Positions 1-9,079 of a DNA stretch of 60,815 nucleotides are shown piece by piece. Made by a program: the position numbers and the translations under genes. Below the pieces are notes generated by a model. That model was not told the origin of the DNA. It saw only the letters and a program-made list of their open reading frames with translations, and did not search any database. Every line of letters starts with the position of its first letter. Position 1 is the first letter of the stretch. The DNA is from Klebsiella pneumoniae (GTDB lineage Bacteria; Verrucomicrobiota; Verrucomicrobiia; Limisphaerales; SXTU01), in contig CALQJI020000026.1 of the NCBI GenBank assembly GCA_943330855.2, forward strand, positions 1 to 60,815. Reading direction: 5' to 3'.

Positions 1-146
1 ACGCCGGGATGGATCCCTACGAGTTGAAGAAAAGGATTGAGGCCAAGCTGAAGAAATTCTTCACTGCCTTGGGTAAACTAGATCGTGAGTCAACGAAGAC
101 CTGACGGTCCCCTGCCCCCGGTAACATTTAGCCGTGAGTCAATACG
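1..146 (+). repeat. Left copy of a 146-bp terminal inverted repeat
   Basis: Bases 1-146 are the exact reverse complement of 60669-60814; I compared all 146 positions and found no mismatch. The match stops sharply at 146 (next base G on the left, not matched on the right). It contains the 3' end of an open frame (3-104) followed by about 42 bp of non-coding sequence, the layout expected at the right-hand end of an insertion sequence. The short string GTGAGTCAA occurs twice in it (near 85 and 133). The two copies break off at the window edges at almost the same base, so they may be the shared repeat node of an assembly graph rather than a real bracketing structure. Confidence 0.95.
3..104 (+). 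CDS. C-terminal tail of an unidentified ORF, possibly a transposase (partial)
   Basis: The frame is open from the window edge to a TGA at 102-104. It ends in a lysine-rich helix (ELKKRIEAKLKKFF) and a short polar tail. An ATG at 9 could start a 31-residue peptide, but no ribosome-binding site is visible, so a truncated longer gene is more likely. The same tail lies at the other end of the window on the opposite strand. The combination of a repeated sequence and a stop codon about 40 bp from the repeat edge suggests a mobile-element gene. That is inference: no catalytic motif is inside the window. Confidence 0.4.
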   Translation, partial: AGMDPYELKKRIEAKLKKFFTALGKLDRESTKT

Positions 147-260
147 GGAGGACAGAGCGAGCCTTCGCGTATCACGAGCTGACCTCTAACTCCTGACTCC
201 TGGCTCCTGCTCCCAGCTAATTGGCTGGTTTCACGCCGCCATTTTCAGGAGCATCAGGGC

Positions 261-1441
261 GTGAAACTCACCGTCCGCACGCTACTCGCCCTCGCCGCCG
301 GCCTGGCATTTCTCCTCCTCTGCGCTCCAACTCAGGCCCAGCAACACCGCGCCACCCGGCTCGGCCATCCCGCCACACGCTTCGCGCCGACGATGCACAC
401 GCCCGAGGATCTGCGCTCCCGATTCCGAGATGAGAAATTGCGACCCGACATCGCATCCATCCTCGCTCAATGGGGCTGGGTGGGGAATTTGGACGACCTC
501 CACCGCGCGGCACTCTCGGCGGAAATCAGCGAGTGGCCCATCCCCGTCGGCTGGCGGATGCCCTTCATGTCCTCGCGCAAGGACGGTGCCCCCATCTGCT
601 TGCGCGACGTCCTGTGGGCCGGAGACGCCCCCGCCCCGGCCTACGCGTTCACCTTCAGTTCACGCGGCCAGCGCTACCGCTGCATCACCCCGAAGGCATG
701 CAGCAATTTCTTCCTCGTGGACCTCGGGCCGGAACCCAAACCCGTCTCCGCACTCGCTCTGAGCTGCCATGCACCCGCCCGTGAGTTCACCGGTCGCCCT
801 GTGAAAGTCTGCTTCACCCTCCGCAACTCCGGCGACGCCCCCGAGCCAAAGACCACACTCACGCTTCCAATTCCCGCCGGAGCCACCTGCACCAGCGCGA
901 CCGAAGGCGGCATCTCCTCCGCCGACCGCGTCACTTGGGAAATCGCCAACCTCGCCCCCAACAGCAGCCGCGAAGTTTGCGCCAGTTTCACCATGAGCAA
1001 GCCGGGCCGCACCGATTTCAAGCCCGTTGGCAGCGGCACTGCGGCTGGTTTCGCCCATTGTGAATGCCACACCCTGATCATCGGCGTCCACGCCCTCGGC
1101 GTCGAAGTCGTGGACCTCGCGGACCCCATCGAAGTCGGCAAAGTCGTCACTTATGTCATCAGCATCACCAATCAAGGCGACCAGCCCGGCACCAACATCC
1201 GCGTGTCTGCACCGTGCCGGACAGCCAGGAGTTCGTCTTCGGCAACGGCACCTCGCCCGTGCAGGCACAGGGGCGGACGGTGACAATGCAAGTGCTGCCC
1301 GTGCTTGAAGGCAAAGCCACCGCCACCTGGCGCGTGCTGACCAAGGCGTTGCGCCCCGACGACTCCCGTTTCCGCGTGGAATACAGCAGCGACCAGTTCG
1401 AAAAACCCATCCGCGAAGACGAGGCTACGAGATTGTATTGA
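261..1441 (+). pseudogene. Secreted DUF11/CARDB-like repeat protein, frameshifted
   Basis: The frame begins at a GTG (261) preceded by AGGAG nine bases upstream, and encodes a signal peptide ending near PTQA/QQ. Two immunoglobulin-like DUF11-type units follow (about residues 160-265 and 275 onward), with the typical phrases on loss of balance between strands such as VTWEIANLAPN and VVTYVISITNQGD. After the residues TNIRV, at about 1203, the reading frame is lost. Homology sense continues in another frame (CTVPDSQEFVFGNG...) to a TAA-type end at 1441. Adding one G at GTG-TC restores a single frame of 393 residues, and the total length plus one is divisible by three. It is either a recent pseudogene or a one-base error. 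Role unknown; probably cell-surface adhesion or structure. Confidence 0.75.
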
Positions 1442-1463
1442 ACGAAGGAGGTGAGGATTTGAT

Positions 1464-1492
1464 GGAGCGCGGACGCCCACGTCCGCAGCCGG
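1464..1492 (+). repeat. Interspersed palindromic repeat, family A
   Basis: A 29-bp unit beginning GGAGCGCGGACG with an internal 7-bp stem (GCGGACG/CGTCCGC, loop CCCA) and ending GCAGCCGG. The same 29 bases recur at 53702-53730. Relatives with different stems lie at 4075-4102 (inside a gene) and 44108-44131 (inverted). The rest of 1442-1571 shows no gene. Confidence 0.8.
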
Positions 1493-1571
1493 AAGCTTTC
1501 AGTTCGAGTCGCTCCCAACTCCGTAGTTTCGTCCCGTTGACTCAAGCTACCCCGGCGGTTTTACTGCCGAT

Positions 1572-4500
1572 GTGAAACCCGTTCTTCGCCTGTTACTGGT
1601 CGCTTGGCTCAACTGCTCCTTCGTCCCAAGCGTCACCGCGCAAGTCGTCAACCGCCCGCCGGTGCCGGAGTGGATTTCGACCAGCGGCGCGCGCACGAAT
1701 CAGCCGGTGTTCTTCCGCCGCGACTTCCTTGTGCCGCCGCAGTTGCTCAAGTCCGTCCTGCTGGTCGCTGCGGAAGGCAACGGGGAAATCTACCTCAACG
1801 GACAGCGCATCGGCGAAGTCTTCGGGTCCGCGAAGGCTACCGGCCTCGACCTCAGCGGTCGCCTCAAGCCCGGCGTGACCAACCACCTCGCCTTCTACGT
1901 GCTGAACGCCACGAACACTGCCGCGCTCGCCGTGCTCCTCGAACTCAACGCCGACCTCGCGCGCCAAAGCTGGCTGACCTCGGACGCCACCTGGAGTGCC
2001 TCGACGCTCACGGACCCACAGTGGCTCACGCTCGGCTCTCCGCCAAAATGGCCCAGCGCCGTGAGCCGTGGCCGCGCCGACTCACGGGCGAACAATCCCT
2101 TCGACCCCGGCAAAGCGTTCGATGCCTACAATAGTTGGAAACTCGCTTCCGGCGCGGGGCAGGCAACCGACCCCGCCACGTTCACGCTGCCACCGGGCTT
2201 CAAAGCGGAGTTGGTCCGCAGCGCGTTGCCGGAGGAAGGCTCGTGGATTGCCCTGGCCTTCGACCCGCAGGGCCGGCTCACGCTCGCGCGCGAGAAGAAG
2301 GGGTTGCTTCGGTTGTCACTCGATTCCGTCGGCGTCTCGAAGGTCGAAGTCATCAACGACACGTTGCTCGAATGCCGCGGCCTGCTCTACGCCCACGGCG
2401 CGCTCTACGCGAACGCGAACAACTCGAAGACCCTCGTCCGCCTGCGCGACACCCTGGGCACCGGCCAGTTCGACGAGACCTCCGATCTGCTCAAGACCGA
2501 GGGCGGCGTCGGCCACGGGCGCAATCACCTGAAACTCGGCCCCGACGGCTGGCTTTGGATTGCGCACGGCAACAACGTCCACCTGCCCAAGAACCTTTCC
2601 ACCAACTCGCCGCTGAAAAACTTCGCGCATGACCGCCTCATCCCCTGCCCGTGGGACGCGGGCATGTTCGATGGCGACGTGCTCCTGCCCGCCGGCCACA
2701 TCCTCCGCATGAAGCCCGACGGCAGCGAGGTGCAGCTCTGGGCCGGCGGCCTGCGCAACCCGCTCGATGTCGCCTTCAACGAGCACGGTGACCTGTTCAC
2801 CTTCGATGCCGACATGGAGTGGGACGTGGGCTGCCCGTGGTATATGCCCAACCGCGTGCTCCACATCGTGCCCGGCGCGGACTACGGCTGGCGGCACGGC
2901 ACCGGTCGCTGGCCCGCGTGGTATCCCGACACGCTGCCGAGCGTGGTGGACATCGGCCTCGCGTCGCCCACCGCCGTCACCTTCGGCCACGGGGCGAAGT
3001 TCCCGGCGAAGTATCAGAAGGCGTTTTACATCTGCGACTGGGCCTACGGGCGCATCCTCGCGGTGCACATGACGCCGCAAGGCGCGAGCTACACCGGCAC
3101 GAGCGAACTCTTCGTCGGTGGCCGCCCGCTGAACGTGACCGCCGTGTGCATCGGGCCGGATGGGGCGATGTGGTTCACAACGGGTGGGAGAGGCACGCAG
3201 TCGGGGTTGTATCGGGTGAGTTACGTTGGGGGTGAATCGTCGCTAAATCCGACACCGACTCCGGCCGAGCCTCAACGCGTTTCGGCTAAAGAGGCTGAAC
3301 TGATAGGCACTCGGGAACTCCGCAGGAACCTTGAACGTCTGCACCCGAGTAGCCACAGCCAAGACCCTGCCCTGACCCATGCGATAAACTATGCAGGGAC
3401 GAACCTAACCCATCCTTCGCCTTGGATTCGCCAAGCGGCCCAAAATGCTTTCGAGCGACTCGACCTCTTCATTCCTCTAAGCAGATTTGCGTTCGAGTTA
3501 AAGCCTAGCAGCGACCCTTGGCCTTTCGAGATGTTCGCCCAAGTTCGAGACATTTTGTCCGGATGGAAAATCGAGAGCATTTCTGGCAACGATTTGACGA
3601 ACACACGGCGCTATCTGACTCTCTGTGCCATCGCACATGATTTCGCTAAACTTGAGGAGTCACAGCAAATCAGCCTGCTTAGAACATTGGTCCTCACCTT
3701 CATCCGCCTCGGCCCACCCGACGAAACCCAGCGGCAGGCTAGTTTGAACTGGCTTGAGCCGCTCTACCCGAACGCCAGCCCGCGCGTGAACCAGATGCTC
3801 GTCGAGCTGCTGGTCTATCTGCGCTCGCCGCAGGTCATCGCCAAGACCGTCCCGCTGCTGCGCGCCGCGACCGCGAGCGAGGACTTGCTGCTCTACCCGT
3901 TCTACCTCCGCTACGCCCGCGACGGCTGGACGCCCGACGCGCGTCGCGCCGTCTTCGACGCGCTGGACCGCGCAGAGCGCCTGCCCGGCGGCCGCACCTA
4001 CTTCACGTCCATCGCGAACGTCCGCAAGGAACTCCTCGCCGCGCTCACGCCGGAGGAGCGCACCGCGCTCGGTCGGAGCGCGGGTGTCCCACCCGCAGCC
4101 GGCTCGAAAGCAAATTTGCCGTCCGTTCCCCCGCCCCGCTTCGTGAAAGACTGGAAGCTCACCGACCTCGAACCCCGCCTCGCCGAAGTCGGCAAGGGCC
4201 GCAGCTACGAGGGCGCGCGCACCGCATTGCTCACCGCGCAATGCGTCCACTGCCACCGCGTCAGCAACGACCCCGCGTTCCCGAACAGCGTCATCGGCCC
4301 GGAGCTGCTGGCCGTCGGCGCGCGCTTCAGCCGGCGGGATTTGCTCCTGCACATCATTGAGCCGAGCGCGGTGATTGATGAGAAGTTCCGCCAGACGCGC
4401 CTGCTCCTGAAAGACGGCGACGACGTGAGCGGCATGGTGGAACGCGAGGCGGACGGGAAGCTCTTCGTCCGTCCCAGCCCGCTGGAGGAGAAGCTCATCG

Positions 4501-4655
4501 AAGTCGCCGTGACGAACGTCCGCGAGCGCCGCCTCTCCGAAGTCTCGCCCATGCCCAGCGGCCTGCTCAACAGCCTGCGCCTCGAACAAATCCTCGACCT
4601 CCTCGCCTACCTCGAAGCCGCCGGTGACCCGAAGCACCGGAACTTCCAGCCGTAG
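1572..4655 (+). CDS. Secreted propeller dehydrogenase-like / cytochrome c protein (PVC-type CxxCH)
   Basis: A 1027-residue exported protein with a signal peptide ending near TAQ. Residues about 30-160 look like a galactose-binding jelly roll. Residues about 200-555 are a six-bladed propeller of the glucose/sorbosone dehydrogenase type as found in PVC membrane-bound dehydrogenases. A HEAT-like helical linker follows, then a C-terminal cytochrome c domain with haem motif CVHCH at about 891-895 and the usual ending with repeated leucine helices. It probably oxidises a sugar-like substrate outside the cell and passes electrons to the haem; substrate unknown. The start is a GTG at the head of the hydrophobic leader. 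Two oddities: bases about 3225-3715 are visibly less GC-rich than the flanks, and a palindromic repeat is translated in frame near residues 836-846. Confidence 0.85.
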   Translation: MKPVLRLLLVAWLNCSFVPSVTAQVVNRPPVPEWISTSGARTNQPVFFRRDFLVPPQLLKSVLLVAAEGNGEIYLNGQRIGEVFGSAKATGLDLSGRLKPGVTNHLAFYVLNATNTAALAVLLELNADLARQSWLTSDATWSASTLTDPQWLTLGSPPKWPSAVSRGRADSRANNPFDPGKAFDAYNSWKLASGAGQATDPATFTLPPGFKAELVRSALPEEGSWIALAFDPQGRLTLAREKKGLLRLSLDSVGVSKVEVINDTLLECRGLLYAHGALYANANNSKTLVRLRDTLGTGQFDETSDLLKTEGGVGHGRNHLKLGPDGWLWIAHGNNVHLPKNLSTNSPLKNFAHDRLIPCPWDAGMFDGDVLLPAGHILRMKPDGSEVQLWAGGLRNPLDVAFNEHGDLFTFDADMEWDVGCPWYMPNRVLHIVPGADYGWRHGTGRWPAWYPDTLPSVVDIGLASPTAVTFGHGAKFPAKYQKAFYICDWAYGRILAVHMTPQGASYTGTSELFVGGRPLNVTAVCIGPDGAMWFTTGGRGTQSGLYRVSYVGGESSLNPTPTPAEPQRVSAKEAELIGTRELRRNLERLHPSSHSQDPALTHAINYAGTNLTHPSPWIRQAAQNAFERLDLFIPLSRFAFELKPSSDPWPFEMFAQVRDILSGWKIESISGNDLTNTRRYLTLCAIAHDFAKLEESQQISLLRTLVLTFIRLGPPDETQRQASLNWLEPLYPNASPRVNQMLVELLVYLRSPQVIAKTVPLLRAATASEDLLLYPFYLRYARDGWTPDARRAVFDALDRAERLPGGRTYFTSIANVRKELLAALTPEERTALGRSAGVPPAAGSKANLPSVPPPRFVKDWKLTDLEPRLAEVGKGRSYEGARTALLTAQCVHCHRVSNDPAFPNSVIGPELLAVGARFSRRDLLLHIIEPSAVIDEKFRQTRLLLKDGDDVSGMVEREADGKLFVRPSPLEEKLIEVAVTNVRERRLSEVSPMPSGLLNSLRLEQILDLLAYLEAAGDPKHRNFQP
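4075..4102 (+). repeat. Family A palindromic repeat inside a coding region
   Basis: GGAGCGCGGGTGTCCCACCC plus GCAGCCGG, a variant of the unit at 1464. It is read in frame as part of RSAGVPPAAGS in the linker between the helical region and the cytochrome domain of the large 1572-4655 protein. Confidence 0.75.
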
Positions 4656-4689
4656 TCGCAACCTTCAGGTTGCGAATCGCGGGCTTGCT

Positions 4690-4759
4690 GTAGCCGCCGA
4701 GGTGAGGAGGCGGAGCTGTCCGTGCGCAGTTGCATCCGCATCCTTACCTCGGCGGCTAC
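4690..4759. repeat. Inverted repeat, family B; may act as bidirectional terminator
   Basis: Left arm GTAGCCGCCGAGGTGAGG (4690-4707) pairs with right arm CCTTACCTCGGCGGCTAC (4742-4759) with a single mismatch. It fills the gap between two convergent genes and reaches the last codon of the leftward ABC ATPase. Copies of the same family lie at 56089-56155 and 59838-59903. A terminator role is inference from position; no T-run follows. Confidence 0.75.
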
Positions 4760-5478
4760 GGGGCTTTCGGAGCCTGCGCGGGGTGCGGGCGATTGATGAC
4801 CTCGCGGTCTATCACGCCGTCCTTCATGTGGACCACGCGTTGCGCGCGCTCGGCGACTTCGTTGCCGTGGGTGACGAGGACGATGGTTTTGCCCTCGGCG
4901 TTGAGGCGGTCGAAGGTGTCGAGGATTTCCAAGCCGGTCTTCGAGTCGAGGTTGCCGGTCGGCTCATCGGCAAGGATGAGGAGCGGGTCATTCACCAACG
5001 AGCGGGCGATGGCGACGCGCTGTTGCTGCCCGCCGGAGAGTTGCTTGGGGCGATGGTCGAGGCGGTCGCCCAGACCCACCATCTTCGCGAGCCGCTCGCA
5101 GTGTTCGAGACAGGTGGAGAGGTCGCGGCCTTGGTAGAACAGGGGGACGTGGATGTTCTCGATGACGGTGAGCTGCTGGATGAGGTTGTAGCTCTGGAAG
5201 ACGAAGCCCAGCGTGCGCCCACGGAAGGCGGAGAGCGCGTCGTCATCCATCGTCGCCACGTCCACGCCGCCGAGGAAATACTTCCCGGCGCTGGGCCGGT
5301 CGAGGCAGCCGAGGACGTTGAGAAGGGTGGACTTGCCGGAACCGGACGCGCCCATGATGGCGACGTATTCGCCGGGCATGATGGTGAGGTCCACGCCCCG
5401 CAACGCGCGCACCTCGACGTCACCCATCCGGTATAGCTTCTCCAACCGCTCGATGCGGATGATTGCGCGGTCGCTCAC
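4756..5478 (-). CDS. ABC transporter ATP-binding protein, MacB/LolD type
   Basis: A 240-residue cytoplasmic ATPase with every required motif: Walker A GASGSGKST (43-51), Q-loop near 94-99, signature LSGGQQQR (147-154), Walker B LLILADEP (166-173) and switch histidine 204. The closest functional class is the MacB/LolD group that drives FtsX-type permeases. Its start overlaps the end of the adaptor gene by 4 bp, so the two are translationally coupled. It is the last gene of a leftward TolC / adaptor / ATPase operon. No permease follows; the only FtsX-type permease in the window is at 45827-47110, which may be its partner. Confidence 0.92.
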   Translation of the reverse strand: MSDRAIIRIERLEKLYRMGDVEVRALRGVDLTIMPGEYVAIMGASGSGKSTLLNVLGCLDRPSAGKYFLGGVDVATMDDDALSAFRGRTLGFVFQSYNLIQQLTVIENIHVPLFYQGRDLSTCLEHCERLAKMVGLGDRLDHRPKQLSGGQQQRVAIARSLVNDPLLILADEPTGNLDSKTGLEILDTFDRLNAEGKTIVLVTHGNEVAERAQRVVHMKDGVIDREVINRPHPAQAPKAP

Positions 5479-7157
5479 GGGCCAGTGCTCTTGCTGCGCG
5501 CCGGTGTCTCGGTGGCTTTATCCGTGCGCACGGGCTTGGCGGACTTGTCCGACTTGGTGGGCGGGGTGCCGCTGGATTGCCGAACGCCGGAGGGGAGTTC
5601 TTTCGTGGCCTTGGGCAGTGGCGCGGTGGGTGGGAGTTTCGGCAACGGGCGGTTCGTTCCGTCCTCCTCGCGGTTCAGCACGGAGCCGTCTAGGGAGATG
5701 CTGTCGCTGTTCGCCAACGCGGAGAGGAGCACGCGGTCGCCCTCGGTGAGGCCCTTGCGGATTTCAATCATCCGGTCGTTGAAAAGCCCGACCTCCACCG
5801 GCACGGGCACCTCGCGCTCGCCGCGCTGGACGTAGCAGACCTGCTGGCCCTTGACGGTGGTGACGGCTTGGATGGGGATCGTGAGCACTTGCGTGAGGTT
5901 GGTGACGACCACCTCCGCGCGCCCGGAGACGCCGGGCTTGATGTCGGAGAGCGACTCGTTAATCCACACCTCGGTGGAATAGACCTTCATGTTTGGGTTG
6001 TAGTAACGGCTGGCGGTGTCGGGCAGGACGGCGACCTTGCGCACGACGCCGGTGAACTGTTTGTCGGGCAGCGAATCAATCGTCACATAAGCCCCGAGGC
6101 CGGGCTTCACCTGGCGCACGTGGGACTCGTGGACCTTCACCTCAATCATCATCTGCGTCACATCGGGCAGCTTCAGCAGGTCCTGCTTCTGGCGGATGCT
6201 CGCGCCCTGCTCAATGAGGATACCGGTGCCGATGGAACTGCCGGTGGCATAGACGACCAGCCCTTCCTGCGGCGCGTAAATCTTGGTCAGCTCAAGCTGC
6301 TTCTTCATCTCCGCGAGGCGGTCGCGCTGGAGGTCGAAGGTGTTGAGCTTGGCGGTCACGTCCGTCTCGAAGGACTTGATGGTGGAACTGGCCTTCTGCT
6401 TGACCTGCAACAGCCCGAGGCGCGCGGTGTCGAGCGCGGCCTCCAGTTGCCGCACGGACTTGGGGTAAGTGTATTTGATGGCGAGGCGCTTTTCCTCTTC
6501 CGCCTGCTCGATGATGATTTCTTGGCGCTTCATCGTGAGCGAGTCCGCCTTGAGCTCGTCCTTGGTGGCGTAGCCCTTGGCTTCGAGCGTCTTGGTCCAA
6601 TTCAGCCGGTCCTGGGCGCGCTGTAACTCTTCCTGCGCGATGGTGATTTTGGCCTCGACGGCGCGCCGAGTCTGCGGCCAATCGCCCTCCTTGTATTTCT
6701 CGAGGTCGGAGATGGCGAACTCGACTTTGAGCACGGCGTCCTTGACCGAGGCGTCCATCGTGAGCCGCTGAATCTCCAAGTCTTCCCTGGCCCGGCCGTA
6801 GGAACCCTCGGCGTTCTGCACGGTGACTTCCTGGTTCGCGAGCTTCTCCTTCAGCCCCGAGGAATCTAGTTCCACCAGCAAGTCGCCCTGTTTCACCGTG
6901 GTGCCCTCGGGCACGACGCTGACAATGGTGGTGCCGCCTTCCAGCTCGTTGCGGATGATGAGTTCCTGGACGGCGCGCAGCGTGCCGCCTTCGACGAGCG
7001 ACACGAGGAAGTCGCCGCGTTTCACGGTGTAATAGCTGTTCGCCTGCGTGACCGGCTTGCGGCTGCGGAGCGCGTAGGCGATGCCGCCAACCGCGACGAG
7101 GAGGAACAGCAACAGCCACACGGGCCGCGCGCGGATGAATTGTAAGAGTCGAGTCAT
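5475..7157 (-). CDS. HlyD-family periplasmic adaptor subunit (MacA-like)
   Basis: A 560-residue membrane-fusion protein. An N-terminal anchor (about residues 12-30) is followed by a split lipoyl-like beta domain (TTIVSVVPEGTTVKQGDLLVEL), a long coiled-coil hairpin (about 105-285, rich in E, K, Q), the second lipoyl half (KIYAPQEGLVVYA) and the beta-barrel region. The last about 60 residues are proline-, threonine- and lysine-rich and unusual for the family. It lies 3 bp after the TolC-type gene and overlaps the ATPase gene by 4 bp. It should bridge the inner-membrane pump to the outer-membrane channel in a tripartite efflux or secretion machine. Confidence 0.9.
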   Translation of the reverse strand: MTRLLQFIRARPVWLLLFLLVAVGGIAYALRSRKPVTQANSYYTVKRGDFLVSLVEGGTLRAVQELIIRNELEGGTTIVSVVPEGTTVKQGDLLVELDSSGLKEKLANQEVTVQNAEGSYGRAREDLEIQRLTMDASVKDAVLKVEFAISDLEKYKEGDWPQTRRAVEAKITIAQEELQRAQDRLNWTKTLEAKGYATKDELKADSLTMKRQEIIIEQAEEEKRLAIKYTYPKSVRQLEAALDTARLGLLQVKQKASSTIKSFETDVTAKLNTFDLQRDRLAEMKKQLELTKIYAPQEGLVVYATGSSIGTGILIEQGASIRQKQDLLKLPDVTQMMIEVKVHESHVRQVKPGLGAYVTIDSLPDKQFTGVVRKVAVLPDTASRYYNPNMKVYSTEVWINESLSDIKPGVSGRAEVVVTNLTQVLTIPIQAVTTVKGQQVCYVQRGEREVPVPVEVGLFNDRMIEIRKGLTEGDRVLLSALANSDSISLDGSVLNREEDGTNRPLPKLPPTAPLPKATKELPSGVRQSSGTPPTKSDKSAKPVRTDKATETPARSKSTGP

Positions 7158-7160
7158 CGG

Positions 7161-8999
7161 TCAGTTGCCAAAAATCTTGCCCGGCGGAGCGACCGCGCCA
7201 TCGCTGCCGTCCGGCTTGCGCTTCGGCGGCAACGAGGCCGCGCCCGGCAAAGCTTGCTCGCGAAGCCACCACTGCTCGCCCTCGGTCCGCAACGCACCCA
7301 CGTCCACCAGAAACTTCAGCCGCGCCGCGAGGTAATCCACCTGCACCTGCGTCACCGCGTTCTGCGCCAGCACCTGCGCCGTCTGGGCTTCGAGCTGGTC
7401 GCGGATTTGCGAGCGCCCGGCCTGGAGCAGGATGCCCGAGGCGTTCACGCGCTGGTCGGCTAGGGCCAGCGCGTTGGTCTGGATGACATAGTTCTGCTGC
7501 AACTGCTCCAAGTTCCGCAAGCCCTGCCGCACCGCGTCGCGGCTAGTATCGAGCGTCAACGCGAGCGAGCGCAGCGCCTGCTCGAAGTCGATGACCGTGG
7601 TGCGATAGGCGTTGCGTTGGAGCAAGCGGTCGAAGGGCAGGTCCAATTGCAGCCCCGCACTCGTGTTGAACTGCGTGAGGTTAAAATTCCGATAATCTAC
7701 CGCGCGGTCCGACAGCGACACGCCGGAGACGAAAGTGAGGTTCGCCTTCAACAGGCTGGCCGCGACGGTGATCTTGCGCTTGCTGTCCTCGAAGCGGTCA
7801 ATCTCGTTGAGCACATCCAGCTTGCGCTCCACGGCGGCGGCGAACGCGGCGTCCTCCGTCGTTTCCAACGCCAGCAAGCCGGCCCGCTTCAAGTCCTCCA
7901 ACACGTCATCGTCGAGCGCCAGCTCCACGCCCAGGGGAAGCCCCAGAGTAATTTTAAACTGATCCAGTGCGGTCTGGTGAGCCTCCACCGCGCTGATGTA
8001 AGCGCTCTTGCCCTTGAGTTCCTCCTGTTGAGCTTGGTCCACCTCGAAGCGAGCGCGGCGGTCGGCCTTCCACTGCGCTTCCAGGAGTTCGCGGATTTTC
8101 ACGAGCTTCAGGTGGTTGTTCTTCGCGTTGCGCACCGTGTCCTCGCGCTGAAGCAAGCGGTAGTAGGTCGAGACGATGTCCACGGCGAAGGTCTGTTGGA
8201 ACAACGCAAAGTTGCGCAGCCCGTAAATCACGTTGCGCTCGGACTGGTGCAGCGTCTCCGCCACGATGTCCGCGCCGGAACCGCGCAACAGCGGTTGCGT
8301 GAAATCCAAGGCCATGACCGTGGTGACATTCCGGTTGCCGCTCCCAGTGACAAACTTCAGCAAGTCATTGGCGATGCTCGCACTGATGGTGCCGCCGCCC
8401 TTGAGCAACTGCTCGAAGCCCGCGCTGGCCCCGCCCCCGACGCTCGCAGCGCCAGCGGCCGTGCGTGCGACGCCAGTGTTCAGCGAGGCGAACGGGCGCT
8501 TGGCGAAGGCGTGGTGCGCGCCCGTGAGCGTGAGCGCGCTGAGATAGAGCGTTTCCTTGCGCAACTGGTAAGTGCGGTTGTGGGCCACGGCCAAGGCCAG
8601 CGCCTCGTCGAGCTTCACGACCGTGCGCCCGCTGCCGCCCTTGTGCGCATTGAGCAACTCTTCCCAGCGGATGTCCTTCGGCTCGCGCTGCGAGAACGGC
8701 GTGTTGATGGTGAAGGCGTTCGTCTGGCCGAAGAGCGCCTGCTCCTTGCGACCGAGAATCCCGTAAGCGTCCTTGTCCGCCTGCGCGTGGTGTTCCTTCC
8801 GAGAGGAACAGCCGCCGACCAGCAGCAGCGCCAGCAGGAGGAGCACTGGCGCGAACGTCCCTTCGCGAGACGGCCCAGCCGTCGTCCCGTGCGGGGGTGC
8901 GCTGGTGAGGCGCAGAAATTGTCCGGCTTGCGTGACCAAAATACTGCTGCTGGAAATCAGGAGCGCGAAATAGACGCAGAGTTGGGGAGGTGATTTCAA
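7161..8999 (-). CDS. TolC-family outer-membrane efflux protein
   Basis: A 612-residue protein with the long heptad-rich helical hairpins of TolC proteins (two duplicated halves, about 130-350 and 370-590). It is the first gene of the leftward efflux operon with the adaptor (7157) and ATPase (5478). A lipoprotein-type leader LLLLALLLVGGC with the cysteine at 64 is preceded by about 50 residues that are not a normal signal peptide. Within these, bases 8868-8893 form a palindrome-like repeat (CGAGACGGCCCAGCCGTCG). The true start is therefore uncertain: either an upstream insertion lengthened the leader, or translation starts at an internal codon. Confidence 0.88.
   Translation of the reverse strand: MKSPPQLCVYFALLISSSSILVTQAGQFLRLTSAPPHGTTAGPSREGTFAPVLLLLALLLVGGCSSRKEHHAQADKDAYGILGRKEQALFGQTNAFTINTPFSQREPKDIRWEELLNAHKGGSGRTVVKLDEALALAVAHNRTYQLRKETLYLSALTLTGAHHAFAKRPFASLNTGVARTAAGAASVGGGASAGFEQLLKGGGTISASIANDLLKFVTGSGNRNVTTVMALDFTQPLLRGSGADIVAETLHQSERNVIYGLRNFALFQQTFAVDIVSTYYRLLQREDTVRNAKNNHLKLVKIRELLEAQWKADRRARFEVDQAQQEELKGKSAYISAVEAHQTALDQFKITLGLPLGVELALDDDVLEDLKRAGLLALETTEDAAFAAAVERKLDVLNEIDRFEDSKRKITVAASLLKANLTFVSGVSLSDRAVDYRNFNLTQFNTSAGLQLDLPFDRLLQRNAYRTTVIDFEQALRSLALTLDTSRDAVRQGLRNLEQLQQNYVIQTNALALADQRVNASGILLQAGRSQIRDQLEAQTAQVLAQNAVTQVQVDYLAARLKFLVDVGALRTEGEQWWLREQALPGAASLPPKRKPDGSDGAVAPPGKIFGN
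8868..8893 (-). repeat. Palindromic repeat within the TolC-gene leader
   Basis: The sequence around GAGACGGCCCAGCCGTC is a near-perfect dyad located just before the lipobox-coding stretch. It resembles in style the other short palindromic repeats of this window but is not an exact copy of any of them. Confidence 0.45.
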
Positions 9000-9079
9000 T
9001 GCTTTATCTGCAAAGCTTTAACTGCGAAGTGCTTCCGAGGAGCCCGTAGCACGACCCGCATCGCCCGCGCTCCCCTGGC

